Program-made: the position numbers and the translations under genes
In this document: one piece after another, positions 1 to 8,962 of the stretch
Layout: each line of letters begins with the position of its first letter
Position numbering within the stretch: the first letter of the stretch is position 1
Notes under the pieces: model-generated
Told to the model about the DNA's origin: nothing
Database searches by the model: none
Seen by the model: the letters and a program-made list of their open reading frames with translations, nothing else
Assembly: GCA_041398605.1 (NCBI GenBank)
Contig: JAWKUK010000018.1
Coordinates: 112,668 to 176,667, forward strand
DNA from: JAWKUK01 sp041398605
GTDB taxonomy: Bacteria > Planctomycetota > UBA1135 > GCA-002686595
DNA length: 64,000 nucleotides
Direction: 5' to 3'

Positions 1-1308
1 CCCGCGCCGGCGAAGTCGATCATCAACAAGGCGATGCGGGCCCGCGAGGCGCGTGAGGCTGCGCGCAAGGCCCGTGACCTCGTCCGTCGTAAGTCAGCGC
101 TCGCGAGCGGCAACCTGCCGGGCAAGCTGGCGGACTGTCAGAACAAGAACCGCGACGAGACGGAGCTCTACATCGTCGAGGGTGATTCGGCAGGTGGACC
201 CGCGAAGCAAGGTCGGGACCGCGCCTATCAGGCGATCCTGCCCATCAAGGGCAAGATCCTGAACGTCGAGAAGGCGCGCCTCGACAAGATGCTCGGTCAC
301 CAGGAGATCCTGTTGATCATCCAAGCCCTCGGCTGCGGCATCGGCGACGAGTTCGATATCGAGAAGCTGCGCTACGGCAAGGTCATCATCATGACCGACG
401 CAGACGTCGACGGCTCGCACATCCGGACGCTGCTGCTGACCTTCTTCTTCCGGCAGATGCCGCAGCTCATCGAGCACCAGAACCTCTACATCGCGCAGCC
501 GCCGCTGTACAAGGTGACGATCGGCAAGACCAGCGCCTACGTGCCGGACGACGCAGCGCTGCGGCGCTACCTCGTTGAACGGGGGGCGTCCTCGCTGAAC
601 CTGCGCGACCTGACGGCCCAGCGCGAATGGTCGGGCGCAGAGCTCAAGGTCGTCCTCGATCAGCTCCAGCGGCTGCAGGGCCTCGCAGAGCAGGCCCTGC
701 CGACGTGGGTCACGGTCCGCTTCGAGGACTTCCTCGAGCGCTGGGACGGCCAGCATCTCCCGAGCCACTATGCGCGCGTCGGCGCGGCCTCGGCCTACTT
801 CTCGACCCGCGACGAGCTCGACCAGTGGCTCGAGCTCCAAGGCGTGGGCCGCGAGCAGCCGCTCGCGATCTACCGCGGGCCGGAGAGCGATGTGAAGCTC
901 CAAGACTCGGACGGCATCGCGGCCTTCTTGCGCCAGCGCGAGCAGCTCGAGGAGCAGCTCACGGCCATCACCGAGCTCGGGGTGATGTTCCGCGGGGGCG
1001 GGAAGTTTGTCGTGGTCAGCCCCAAGGGCGAGGTCGAGTGCGCCAACCTGATGGACCTGGCTCGGGCCGCGCAGAAGGGCGCCCAGAGCAACGTCGACAT
1101 CCAGCGGTACAAAGGTCTCGGTGAGATGAACGCGGACCAGCTCTGGGAGTCGACGATGGATCCGACCCGCCGGACCCTCTATCGCGTGGAGCTGCAGGAC
1201 GCGATCGCCGCCGACGAGATCTTCACGATCTTGATGGGCGAGGGCGTCGAAGCGCGGCGGGACTACATCGAGGCGCACGCGCTCGAGGTCACGAACCTGG
1301 ACGTCTGA
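1..1308 (+). CDS. gyrB: DNA gyrase subunit B, C-terminal part (5' truncated)
   Basis: This is the B subunit of DNA gyrase, the ATP-driven type II topoisomerase that supercoils DNA; the frame is open from base 1, so the ATPase domain lies upstream of the window. The Toprim domain is clear, with EGDSAGG near bases 178-198 and the metal-binding MTDADVDGSHI near 391-423. The C-terminal motif QRYKGLGEMN at about 1102-1131 binds GyrA and DNA. About 200 residues separate PPLYKV from this motif, which corresponds to the insertion seen in GyrB of many Gram-negative bacteria; its presence and the tail sequence favour GyrB over ParE. The frame ends in TGA. An in-frame ATG at 34 is internal, not a start. 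No gyrA is seen next to it. Confidence 0.95.
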   Translation, partial: PAPAKSIINKAMRAREAREAARKARDLVRRKSALASGNLPGKLADCQNKNRDETELYIVEGDSAGGPAKQGRDRAYQAILPIKGKILNVEKARLDKMLGHQEILLIIQALGCGIGDEFDIEKLRYGKVIIMTDADVDGSHIRTLLLTFFFRQMPQLIEHQNLYIAQPPLYKVTIGKTSAYVPDDAALRRYLVERGASSLNLRDLTAQREWSGAELKVVLDQLQRLQGLAEQALPTWVTVRFEDFLERWDGQHLPSHYARVGAASAYFSTRDELDQWLELQGVGREQPLAIYRGPESDVKLQDSDGIAAFLRQREQLEEQLTAITELGVMFRGGGKFVVVSPKGEVECANLMDLARAAQKGAQSNVDIQRYKGLGEMNADQLWESTMDPTRRTLYRVELQDAIAADEIFTILMGEGVEARRDYIEAHALEVTNLDV

Positions 1309-1500
1309 GCCCGGGTGGCCGGTCCGAGGCCAGGCAGCGCCCGGTTGGGCCTGTCAGGACCTCGGTCGGCCAGATAGCGCCCGTCCGCAATCGGCGCTGC
1401 TCTGGACGGGGTGTGTCGCGGAAGGGGGCAGTGCCTCAAGTCTGGCGTGGTCGGGGCCGATAGGACCCCCGGACGGCAGCCCCCGCCGACCGCGATCCAC

Positions 1501-2391
1501 GTGAAGCACCACCAACGCCTTGACTACAGCCGCTTGGCTGAGGTCCTCCACGAGCGAGGAATCGCCAACGTTGACGCGATCCGCGAGCTCTTGCAGCAGA
1601 GCCGAGAGGGGGGCATGCCCTTCTGCGAGGCGCTCGTGACGACGAACCTCGTGCCCGACTGGGACCTGTCGCGGATCGTCTGCGAGACGTTCAGCCTGCC
1701 GTTCCTGCCGGTGGACATGCTCGAGCCCAACGAGAAGGTCCGCGGCGAGCTCGACATCAAGCTCTTCCGCTCGTACCAGGTCGTGCCGCTCGATCGGTTC
1801 GGTCAGGTCCTGACAGTGGTCATGCCGGCGCTCGTGCCCGCCGATGTCCTCGCGATGCTGTCCGCGGCATCGGACTTGGTCATCCTGCCCGTCGTCGGGA
1901 CCGTCGAGACCAACCGACGTTGGATCCTCGAGAACCTGGGCGCGGCGAGCAAGGCGGCCGACGTCGAAGGTGGTTGGATCAACTTGTTCGACCAGGCCGA
2001 CGCAGAGGTCAACGCTTCCCTCGGAGGCTTCGAGGACGAGTCCGAGGCCTCTGACGGCGGGCTGGCAGCATCGGAGTCGGCGTCCTTCGCGCTCCCTGAG
2101 TTGGACTCGCAGGGCGCCGACGCCGTCGACCTCGCGTCCGTCGACGACCTCCCCGTCGACGACGGGTCCTTCGATCTCGCGGCGACGGTGGCGCCCGTGC
2201 CGGACGAGGAGTCGCTCGATCTCGGCATCCTGGACGATCTCGGTGACCTCCCTGGGATCGAGCCGGGCGACGAGCACGACCTCGACATGGACGAGCCAGC
2301 GCCCAAGCGGTCACAGACGTCAACTGGCGCCGTTGGCGGGCTGGATCTGCCGCCGATGCCCGAGTTCGGCGCCGATCGACAAGCGGGTTGA
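1501..2391 (+). CDS. MshEN (GspE N-terminal)-like protein with acidic tail, no ATPase domain
   Basis: The first 150 or so residues resemble the N-terminal domain of GspE/PilB/MshE secretion ATPases (MshEN): a helical start, then repeats like FCEALVTTNLVPDWDLSRIV and LPFLPVDMLEPNEKVRGELD, followed by the sheet region around VVPLDRFGQVLTVVMPAL. In other bacteria this domain binds c-di-GMP or regulates type IV pilus or type II secretion motors. The rest (about residues 155-296) is very acidic and low in complexity, and there is no Walker A motif or ATPase domain. The GTG at 1501 is chosen because the homologous part begins there; the open frame extends back to 1411 but those residues look non-coding. 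It ends 23 bp from the convergent SDR gene. The function is inferred from the domain only. Confidence 0.7.
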   Translation: MKHHQRLDYSRLAEVLHERGIANVDAIRELLQQSREGGMPFCEALVTTNLVPDWDLSRIVCETFSLPFLPVDMLEPNEKVRGELDIKLFRSYQVVPLDRFGQVLTVVMPALVPADVLAMLSAASDLVILPVVGTVETNRRWILENLGAASKAADVEGGWINLFDQADAEVNASLGGFEDESEASDGGLAASESASFALPELDSQGADAVDLASVDDLPVDDGSFDLAATVAPVPDEESLDLGILDDLGDLPGIEPGDEHDLDMDEPAPKRSQTSTGAVGGLDLPPMPEFGADRQAG

Positions 2392-2414
2392 CGGCGGAGC
2401 GCAGCGGCGCCCCG

Positions 2415-3239
2415 TTAGCGGCGCTGCGGCGTGCGCCAACCGCCGCCGAGGCGGCGAACGAGCATTCGATCCGCGAGCCGTGGCGCGATCACGGACAGGA
2501 CACCCAGGAGGTGCCACTTCCAGCGCAGCGAGCGCTCGGGGACAGGCCGTCGATCGAGCGCCAGGACCGCGAGCGCCACGTCGCGGGCTTCCGCTGCGCC
2601 GCCGAGGTCCGGGTCCGGCAGGCCAGCGGGGTTGGCTTGATTCGCGAAGAAGCCTGTCGCGGTCAACGCTGGGTTCAGCGTCGATACAGCGATGTCGTCG
2701 GTCGCCCACTCGATCCGCAGCGCTTCGCCGATCGAGCACACAGCGGCCTTGCTGGCCGCGTAGCCCACCTGCCCGGGGATCCCGCGGCGTCCGACAACCG
2801 AGGCGATGTTGACGACGACCGGGCGGACCCCTTCGCGCAACATCGGCAGCGCGGCGCGACAGGTCAGCAACAGCGCAAAGACGTTCGTATCGAAGACGGT
2901 GCGCAGGGTCGCTGGATCGAGCTCTTCGACGCGCGCGCGATAGCCGACGCCAGCGTTGTTCACGAGCAGGTCGAGGCCCGAGAACTCGGCGCGCAGCCGC
3001 GCCATCGCGGCGTCGATCGCAGCGGGGTCCGTCAGGTCACACGGCAGCGCGAGGTGCGCGCCACCCTCGACGTTCGGGAGCTCGGCGAGCACTCGCTTGA
3101 GCTCGGTCGGCCGACGCGCGAGCAGCGCGACGCGGTAGCCCTCTTCGGCGAGGACGCGCGCAATGGCCTCGCCGATGCCCGAAGAGGCGCCGGTGACCAG
3201 TGCACGCCGCACTGTGCGCTGCGCGAGAGAGTCTTCCAC
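2415..3239 (-). CDS. short-chain dehydrogenase/reductase (SDR family)
   Basis: A classical NAD(P)-dependent oxidoreductase of 274 residues. The cofactor motif TGASSGIG is at residues 16-23 and NNAG at 94-97. The catalytic set appears complete: Asn119, Ser147 and the YAASK motif (Tyr160, Lys164). After the Rossmann core there is a C-terminal extension from about residue 225 with a moderately hydrophobic stretch (WHLLGVLSVIAPRLADRML), which could touch the membrane, as in SDRs acting on lipids or sterols; this is inference. The substrate cannot be told from sequence. The next gene upstream on the same strand (small membrane protein) ends 87 bp away, so co-transcription is possible. Confidence 0.9.
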   Translation of the reverse strand: MEDSLAQRTVRRALVTGASSGIGEAIARVLAEEGYRVALLARRPTELKRVLAELPNVEGGAHLALPCDLTDPAAIDAAMARLRAEFSGLDLLVNNAGVGYRARVEELDPATLRTVFDTNVFALLLTCRAALPMLREGVRPVVVNIASVVGRRGIPGQVGYAASKAAVCSIGEALRIEWATDDIAVSTLNPALTATGFFANQANPAGLPDPDLGGAAEARDVALAVLALDRRPVPERSLRWKWHLLGVLSVIAPRLADRMLVRRLGGGWRTPQRR

Positions 3240-3326
3240 GTTTCTGAGGGACTTGTGGAGAACGAGCGGATCGAGGCCGCCACCGTGCGCTTGCCCGTCG
3301 ACGTTGAAGCCACCCGCTCGGCCGAA

Positions 3327-3902
3327 TCAGTGCACCTTGCGCACCTTCGTCAAGAGCTTGCGCCAGACGTCGATCTCACGGCTGATCTGTATCAGCTGCG
3401 CTTCGTTGCTCCCCCATTGCTCGATGAGTCCGATCTCCCAGTCCGCGGTCATCTCGAGCACGTGGTCGAGCTTGTCCCGCCCAGCGATCGCCTTGGTGCG
3501 CCACGTCTCGACGTCGCCCGCCTTCTCTGCGGCGAGCGCTGCGTTGACGAGCTCCGTCGCCTCTTTGGCGATCGTGCGCGCTTCAGCGAAGATCGGTGAG
3601 TCCGCGAGCCCTGGCGGCGCGTTATTCGTGGTCGGAGGGCGCTTGCTCCCGCCGCCGCTCGACTTGCGCATCAACGCCTCGGGGTCCGTGTTGATGTCCG
3701 CGAAGGGGTTTGAGCCCGGCGTCGGGCCAGGCGCCGTCACGGTCGCAGCGTCGTTTGTGCCGGACTTGGCCTTCTGGGTCATCACTGCGACGCCGAGCGC
3801 AGCGACCACGACGACGCCGATCGTAGCGATCACGGGGAGCATGCTCGGGGTGGCGCTCGGAGGGCGCTCGCCTGAGCGCGGACGACGGGAACTCGTGGCC
3901 AT
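3327..3902 (-). CDS. hypothetical single-pass membrane protein
   Basis: No family recognised. With the ATG at 3902 the protein has 191 residues: a short basic and Ser/Pro-rich cytoplasmic segment (MATSSRRPRSG), one transmembrane helix at about residues 21-41 (MLPVIATIGVVVVAALGVAV), a low-complexity linker (Pro, Asn, Gly rich), then a predicted helical domain of about 110 residues on the far side of the membrane (from SPIFAEARTIAKEATELVNA to the end), rich in charged and hydrophobic heptads. An in-frame ATG at 4067 would add 55 residues without hydrophobic or conserved character, so the inner start is preferred. It lies between a polysaccharide deacetylase and an SDR on the same strand. Confidence 0.6.
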   Translation of the reverse strand: MATSSRRPRSGERPPSATPSMLPVIATIGVVVVAALGVAVMTQKAKSGTNDAATVTAPGPTPGSNPFADINTDPEALMRKSSGGGSKRPPTTNNAPPGLADSPIFAEARTIAKEATELVNAALAAEKAGDVETWRTKAIAGRDKLDHVLEMTADWEIGLIEQWGSNEAQLIQISREIDVWRKLLTKVRKVH

Positions 3903-4090
3903 GGATGGAGAAGTCTCGCTGGATGGGAGGGGTGGCTCGCCTGCCGATGCAGACGCGGCGCGCCATGCTAGAGGCATGTCACGGGGGGAGTTCTCCCCGA
4001 GTTGTCCCAAAATTGTGGACGAGTCGGATTCTGCGACAGCGTGTGTGTCGGGTTTGGCGACGCGCACACGGGCTGGCTGATGAAGCGGCC

Positions 4091-4810
4091 TTAACGGCCG
4101 AGGAGCTCACCCAGGGTCTGGACCTGGAGCGCTCGCGAGCGCGCCGCAGCCAACAGATCCCGCGTGACGGACAGCACGTACTCGTTGCGAGGCGCGCTGC
4201 GATCGAGGTCGTGCAGCAGCAGCACACCCCCGGTCGCCAGGAGCTCGTCGCGGTTCGGCAGGGACGCAGGCAGCGTCGCGAACGAGTCCCCTGAGTCGTG
4301 GGTCCACCACGCGAGCGGCGCGCGCGCCCGGGCCGCGGCGAAGGTCGAAGCGAGGGTCGCCTTGCCGTACGGCGGGCGGAACGGCGCCGCCGGACGCCCG
4401 GTGAGCCGCCGCACTTCGGCGGCGCCGCGCGCGACGTCGCGCGCGACACGCCACGGGGCAGCGCGCCACGCGTGCAGGTGGTCGAAGCCGTGTGAGCCGA
4501 CCTCGTGGCCTGCCGTGACCAGGCGCTCGACCGCGGCGCCATGCTGCGCCGCGCGGCTGCCCGAGACGAAGAACGTCGCGCGAGCCTCAAACTCGGCGAG
4601 GACGTCCAAGAGTCGCGCGGTGGTCGTCGGCCCGGGCCCGTCGTCGTAGGTCAGCACCAACGCGCGCTGCGCCTGCGCGCGCGCGAGGAGCGCGCGGATC
4701 GCAAACGGCTTGACGAGCGCGGGCGCGAGATAGGCCGCGCTCGCCGCGACTGCGCCGGCGCCGGCCCCAATCCAGACAGCGGGCAGCATGTGCGCCAGAG
4801 GATAGCCCAA
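4091..4810 (-). CDS. polysaccharide deacetylase (NodB homology, CE4)
   Basis: A carbohydrate esterase 4 protein of 239 residues that would remove N- or O-acetyl groups from a surface or wall polysaccharide. All NodB motifs are visible: TYDDGPG with Asp56-Asp57, the metal ligands in SHGFDH (His107, His111), RPPYG at 145-149, WTHDSGDS with Asp172, and LLLHDLD with His200-Asp201. The N-terminus has a hydrophobic stretch (about residues 8-30, PAVWIGAGAGAVAASAAYLA), suggesting an anchor with the enzyme on the outer face. It starts 16 bp downstream of the end of rsmB and probably shares its transcript. The exact substrate is unknown. Confidence 0.9.
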   Translation of the reverse strand: MGYPLAHMLPAVWIGAGAGAVAASAAYLAPALVKPFAIRALLARAQAQRALVLTYDDGPGPTTTARLLDVLAEFEARATFFVSGSRAAQHGAAVERLVTAGHEVGSHGFDHLHAWRAAPWRVARDVARGAAEVRRLTGRPAAPFRPPYGKATLASTFAAARARAPLAWWTHDSGDSFATLPASLPNRDELLATGGVLLLHDLDRSAPRNEYVLSVTRDLLAAARSRALQVQTLGELLGR

Positions 4811-4826
4811 CGGGGGGCGCTCTCCG

Positions 4827-6164
4827 TCACTCGCGGACCCGTACGAGGCGGGCCGCGTAGCCGCCGTCGAGGGGGCCGCCGGTCGTCGCAGAGTTGGGCA
4901 GCGACGCGAGCTCCGTCTCGAGCTCGAAGCGCGGGTCCGCGCCCAAGACGCGACGCACGAGCTGCGGGCCTTCTTCGGGCTCCAAGCTGCACGTCGAGTG
5001 CACGACGACTCCGCCGGGCCGCACGCGCTCTAGCGCCGCGAGCAGGAGCCGCTCTTGCTCCTCGACGAGCGACTTCAAGTTGGCCGGGCCAAAGCGCCAG
5101 CGGGCCTCGGGGCGGCCCGCCAGGACGCCGGTGTTGCTGCACGGGACGTCGACGAGGACCGCGTCGAAGCGCGGGGCCCCGGGCGCGAGGCCGAGGTCCC
5201 CGTCGCTCGCAAGGAGCCGCACACGTGCGTCGGGGACCACTCTGCGGAGGCCCCGCGGGACGTCGGCGAGGCGCCGCGGCGAGCGGTCCAGGGCGACGAT
5301 CTCCGCGCCGGCCTCGGCGAGCACCGCGGTCTTGCCGCCGGGCGCTGCGCAGAGCTCCAGCACACGCATCCCAGGCGCCGCGCCGACGAGCTCCGCAGCT
5401 CGGAGCGCGGTCTCGCCCTGGATCGTGATGCGGCCCTCTTGGAACGCCGCGGAGGCGATGAGCTCGGACGTGACCTCGGACTCGATCACGAGCAGGGCCG
5501 GATGGGAGCCCTCGCGCGACGGCACGCCGCTCGCCTCGAGCTCCGCAGCGAGCGCTTCGCGCGCGCCGCCGCGCGTGACGCGGACGGACACCGCGGACTC
5601 ATCCAACGCGAGCCGCGCCAGTCGATTCGCCTCGTCGAGGCCGTAGCGCTTCATCCACCGCTTGTGCAACGCGGCAGGCAGGGAGAGCGCGTCCTCGGCC
5701 CACAGCGACGGATGCTCTTCGGGGTCGCGGAAGACCGGGTCGGTCAAGTGCCACGGGCGATCGACGAGGTCCCGCGTCGGATCGCCGGAGCGACCTTCGA
5801 GCCTCGCGCGCTGCGCCTCGCGCAAGACGGCGTTCACGAACCGGCCCTTGGCCAGGCCGAGGATCCGATTGGCTGCATCGACCGTCTCGGAGACCACCGC
5901 GTGCGGCGGGATGCGGTCCATGAAGAAGAGCTGCGCGAGGCCGATGCGCAGGAGCAGCGCGAGCTCGCTCTTGGGCTTCGGCCGCGCGAACGCGTCGACG
6001 AGCGCTCGCAGGGTGCCGCGCCGTCGAATCTCGGTCCCGACGATGCGCCGCACGAGCCCTCGATCACGGGCGTCCAAGCCGCGACCATAGCAGATCGCAT
6101 CGACCGCGCGGAGGGGCGCAGGGCTGTCGGAGGTGAGGACGAGGTAGGCGGCGATTCGCGGCAC
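4827..6164 (-). CDS. rsmB: 16S rRNA m5C967 methyltransferase-type protein (RsmB/Sun family)
   Basis: The protein (445 residues) begins with a NusB-like RNA-binding domain (about residues 15-145; MDRIPPHAVVSETVDAANRI and KGRFVNAVLRE) followed by a RsmB/NOP2-type methyltransferase domain. The AdoMet loop LELCAAPGGKT is near residues 269-279, the motif IV cysteine is in DVPCSNTGVL (about residue 341) and the catalytic cysteine is in STCSLEPEEG (about residue 390). In Escherichia coli this enzyme methylates C967 of 16S rRNA. The glucosidase gene upstream ends 45 bp away and the deacetylase gene follows after 16 bp, all on the minus strand. Unlike in many bacteria, fmt is not adjacent but lies 6 kb away on the same strand. 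Confidence 0.92.
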   Translation of the reverse strand: MPRIAAYLVLTSDSPAPLRAVDAICYGRGLDARDRGLVRRIVGTEIRRRGTLRALVDAFARPKPKSELALLLRIGLAQLFFMDRIPPHAVVSETVDAANRILGLAKGRFVNAVLREAQRARLEGRSGDPTRDLVDRPWHLTDPVFRDPEEHPSLWAEDALSLPAALHKRWMKRYGLDEANRLARLALDESAVSVRVTRGGAREALAAELEASGVPSREGSHPALLVIESEVTSELIASAAFQEGRITIQGETALRAAELVGAAPGMRVLELCAAPGGKTAVLAEAGAEIVALDRSPRRLADVPRGLRRVVPDARVRLLASDGDLGLAPGAPRFDAVLVDVPCSNTGVLAGRPEARWRFGPANLKSLVEEQERLLLAALERVRPGGVVVHSTCSLEPEEGPQLVRRVLGADPRFELETELASLPNSATTGGPLDGGYAARLVRVRE

Positions 6165-6209
6165 GGGGTCGAGAGCATAGCGTCGCGCAGGCGGCCGCGC
6201 GGTCGCTGC

Positions 6210-8939
6210 TCAGGCCTTCTCGTTCGTGGACGGTCCCCAATGGCGCTGGCGTGTGCCGCCTCGGGCGCGCGCATCGATCAACGTCGCGACCAGCGCCGTC
6301 CAGCCGGTCTGGTGCCCGGCGCCGAGCCCGCGGCCGTTGTCGCCGTGGAAGTACTCGTGGAACAGCAGTTGGTCCCGCCAGTGCGGATGTTCGGCGAGGG
6401 GCTCGCCGCCCGCGACTCGACCGTCGCCATGGAACGGGCGCCGCCCTTCGGGCCCCTTCGACCAGGGTTGAACCAGGCGCCGAGCGAGCTCGCGCGAGAC
6501 CTCGCCTAGGTTCATCAAGACGCCGGAGCCGGTCGGGCACTCGACGCGGAGCGTGTCGCCGTAGAAGTGGTGATAACGCTCGAGGGCCTCGACGAGCAGG
6601 AAGTTGATCGGCATCCAGATCGGCCCGCGCCAATTGGAGTTGCCGCCGAACATCCGGCTGTCGCTCTCGCCTGGCGCGTACCGCGCTGAGAACCGCTGGC
6701 CAGCGAGCGTCAGCTCGAACGGGCGGGACGCGTGGGCCTTGCTGAGCGAGCGGACGCCGAAGGAGGACAGGAGCTCCTTCTCGTCGAGGACGTAGCGCAG
6801 CACCTGGATCAAGCGCTCGCGGCTCGGGATGGCGAGCAAGCGATGCTCGTGGCCTTCGTCGTCCTCCATGTACCCCATGCGGTAGCACACGTCGGTGCGG
6901 TTCTCGAGGAACCAGCGCATGCGGCGCTCGAAGCCGGGCAGCGCGTCGATCGCGCTCTGCTCGAGCACCTCGACTGCGAGCAGCGGAATCACGCCGACCG
7001 CGCTGCGCAGCTTCAGCGGGACGCTGCGCCCTTGCACGAGGATGTGGTCGTAATAGAAGCCGTCCTCCTCGTCCCAGAGCCCCGTGCCGTCGAGGTGGTT
7101 CATCGCGTCGGCGATCGCGATGAAGTGCTCCAAGAACTTGCTCGCGAGGTCCTCGTACGAGCTGTCGAAGCGCGCGAGCTCGAGCGCGATGGACAGCATC
7201 GTCCCGCAGTAGAACGCCATCCAGGCGGTGCCGTCCGCTTGTTCGAGCGAGCCCCCGCCAGGCAGCGGCGCGCCGCGATCGAAGACACCGATGTTGTCCA
7301 GGCCCAGGAAGCCGCCGCTGAAGAGGTGCCGCCCGTGCGCGTCCTTGCGGTTGACCCACCAAGTGAAGTTGAGCAGCAGCTTCTGGAAGCAGCTCTTCAG
7401 GAACAGTTGATCGCGTTGACCTGGCGGCCCGGTGATCTTGTAAACGCGCCACACGGCCCACGCATGCACGGGTGGATTGACATCACCGAAGTTCCATTCG
7501 TAGGCCGGGATCTGCCCGTTCGGGTGCATGTACCACTCGCGCAGCAAGAGCGCGAGCTGCTGCTTCGCGAACGTCGCATCGATGCGCGCGAATGGGATCA
7601 TGTGGAACGCGAGGTCCCACGCCGCGTACCACGGGTACTCCCACTTGTCCGGCATCGACAAGACGTCGCGGTTGTACAGATGGTCCCACTCGATGTTCCG
7701 GCCGTGCAGGCGCTCGCGCGGCGGCGGAGGCTGCAGCGGATCCCCGTCGAGCCAGTGCGGCACGACGTAGTGATAGAACTGCTTGGTCCAGAGGAGGCCA
7801 GCGTAAGCGCGGCGCGCGACCACGCGCTCGTCGGGGGTGAGCTTCGGGTGCGCGAGCTGGGCGTGGAACTCGTGGGCTTCCAGCTGTCGCGCCGCGCAGA
7901 CGGCCTCGAAATCGGCCCCGAGGCGCGGCGCCCGTTGCCCGGCAGAGAGGCGCGCGCGGACCTCGCGTGCGCCGCCAGCGGGCACGTGCAGCACGTAGTG
8001 GGCTGCGACCTTTGTCCCTCTTCCATCGGGCGCGACGGCGCTCGTGTCCCCAGCGACGATGTACGCGTGGAACGCGTCCTTCACGTGCGCGGCGACGTTC
8101 TCCGCGCCATAGAGCCGCTTCAGGTTCGACTCGTTCTCTGTGAAGAGCAAGGTCGGAGCGGTGCCGTCGGAGGCATCGTCGAACGCGGCGCAATAGTCGC
8201 CGAGCGTGTCGTGCGAAGCCGCGACGGTCCTCGCGTCGCGTCGCACGATGGTCGGCTTCGGGCCGTGCTCTTCGCCGCTGCGGCCCCAGCTCCAGGTGTT
8301 GCGGAACCACAGCGTTGGCAGCACGTGGATCGTCGCAGCCTCCGGTCCATGGTTCTCGATGCGCCAACGCACGAGCACGTCGTCGGGGGACGCCTTCGCG
8401 TACTCGACGGTCACATCGAAGAAGCGGTCCTCGGCGAAGACGCCCGTGTCTGTCAGCTCGTATTCGAGGTCTTGCAGGCCCCGCCGCGCGTTCTCGCGCA
8501 CGAGCTCTTCATAGGGGAACGCGCGCTGCGGATAGCGATACAGCGCCGACATCCACGAGTGCGTGGGGGTGCCGTCGAGGTGCCAATAACACTCCTTGAC
8601 GTCCTCGCCGTGGTTGCCTTCGGGGCCCGTGAGCCCGAACAAGCGCTCCTTCAGGATCGGATCGACGCCGTTCCAGAGCGCGACGGAGAGGCACATGCGC
8701 CCTTGGCGATCGGAGAACCCGAGCAGCCCGTCCTCGCCCCAGCGGTAGACGCGGCTCCGGGCGTGCTCATGGGGGAAGCTGCCCCATGCGTCGCCGTCGG
8801 CGGAATAGTCCTCGCGCACGGTGCCCCATTGCCGATCCGCGAGGTACGGGCCCCAACGCTTCCAGTTCGCACGGCGCCGCGTGTCGTCGTCGAGGCGCGC
8901 GCGCTCAGCGTTGGCGGGTGTCGTGCTGTTGGCTGGCAT
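6210..8939 (-). CDS. GH63-type glucosidase (MGH1-like)
   Basis: A 909-residue glycoside hydrolase like the bacterial proteins annotated as glucosidase of family GH63 (mannosyl-oligosaccharide glucosidase fold). The opening segment (WKRWGPYLADRQWGTVREDY) and GFSDRQGRMCLSVALWNG form the N-terminal beta domain. The (alpha/alpha)6 barrel carries the family blocks KWEYPWYAAWDLAFHMIPF, AYEWNFGDVNPPVHAWA and SNWRGPIWMPINFLLVEAL; acidic residues in the last blocks are the likely catalytic pair. There is no signal peptide, so it is probably cytoplasmic and acts on imported or stored alpha-glucosides such as glucosylglycerate- or mannosylglycerate-type solutes; that substrate idea is inference from other members. 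Followed 45 bp later by rsmB. Confidence 0.88.
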   Translation of the reverse strand: MPANSTTPANAERARLDDDTRRRANWKRWGPYLADRQWGTVREDYSADGDAWGSFPHEHARSRVYRWGEDGLLGFSDRQGRMCLSVALWNGVDPILKERLFGLTGPEGNHGEDVKECYWHLDGTPTHSWMSALYRYPQRAFPYEELVRENARRGLQDLEYELTDTGVFAEDRFFDVTVEYAKASPDDVLVRWRIENHGPEAATIHVLPTLWFRNTWSWGRSGEEHGPKPTIVRRDARTVAASHDTLGDYCAAFDDASDGTAPTLLFTENESNLKRLYGAENVAAHVKDAFHAYIVAGDTSAVAPDGRGTKVAAHYVLHVPAGGAREVRARLSAGQRAPRLGADFEAVCAARQLEAHEFHAQLAHPKLTPDERVVARRAYAGLLWTKQFYHYVVPHWLDGDPLQPPPPRERLHGRNIEWDHLYNRDVLSMPDKWEYPWYAAWDLAFHMIPFARIDATFAKQQLALLLREWYMHPNGQIPAYEWNFGDVNPPVHAWAVWRVYKITGPPGQRDQLFLKSCFQKLLLNFTWWVNRKDAHGRHLFSGGFLGLDNIGVFDRGAPLPGGGSLEQADGTAWMAFYCGTMLSIALELARFDSSYEDLASKFLEHFIAIADAMNHLDGTGLWDEEDGFYYDHILVQGRSVPLKLRSAVGVIPLLAVEVLEQSAIDALPGFERRMRWFLENRTDVCYRMGYMEDDEGHEHRLLAIPSRERLIQVLRYVLDEKELLSSFGVRSLSKAHASRPFELTLAGQRFSARYAPGESDSRMFGGNSNWRGPIWMPINFLLVEALERYHHFYGDTLRVECPTGSGVLMNLGEVSRELARRLVQPWSKGPEGRRPFHGDGRVAGGEPLAEHPHWRDQLLFHEYFHGDNGRGLGAGHQTGWTALVATLIDARARGGTRQRHWGPSTNEKA

Positions 8940-8962
8940 GGAGGTGGGGCGCGAGGAGAGCG

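Noticed and set aside
1309..1500. Possible small gene after gyrB
   Set aside because: The open frame from 1411 has no coding character before the GTG at 1501 and no ribosome site.
5055..6509. Open plus-strand frame opposite rsmB
   Set aside because: Antisense to a gene with intact methyltransferase motifs.
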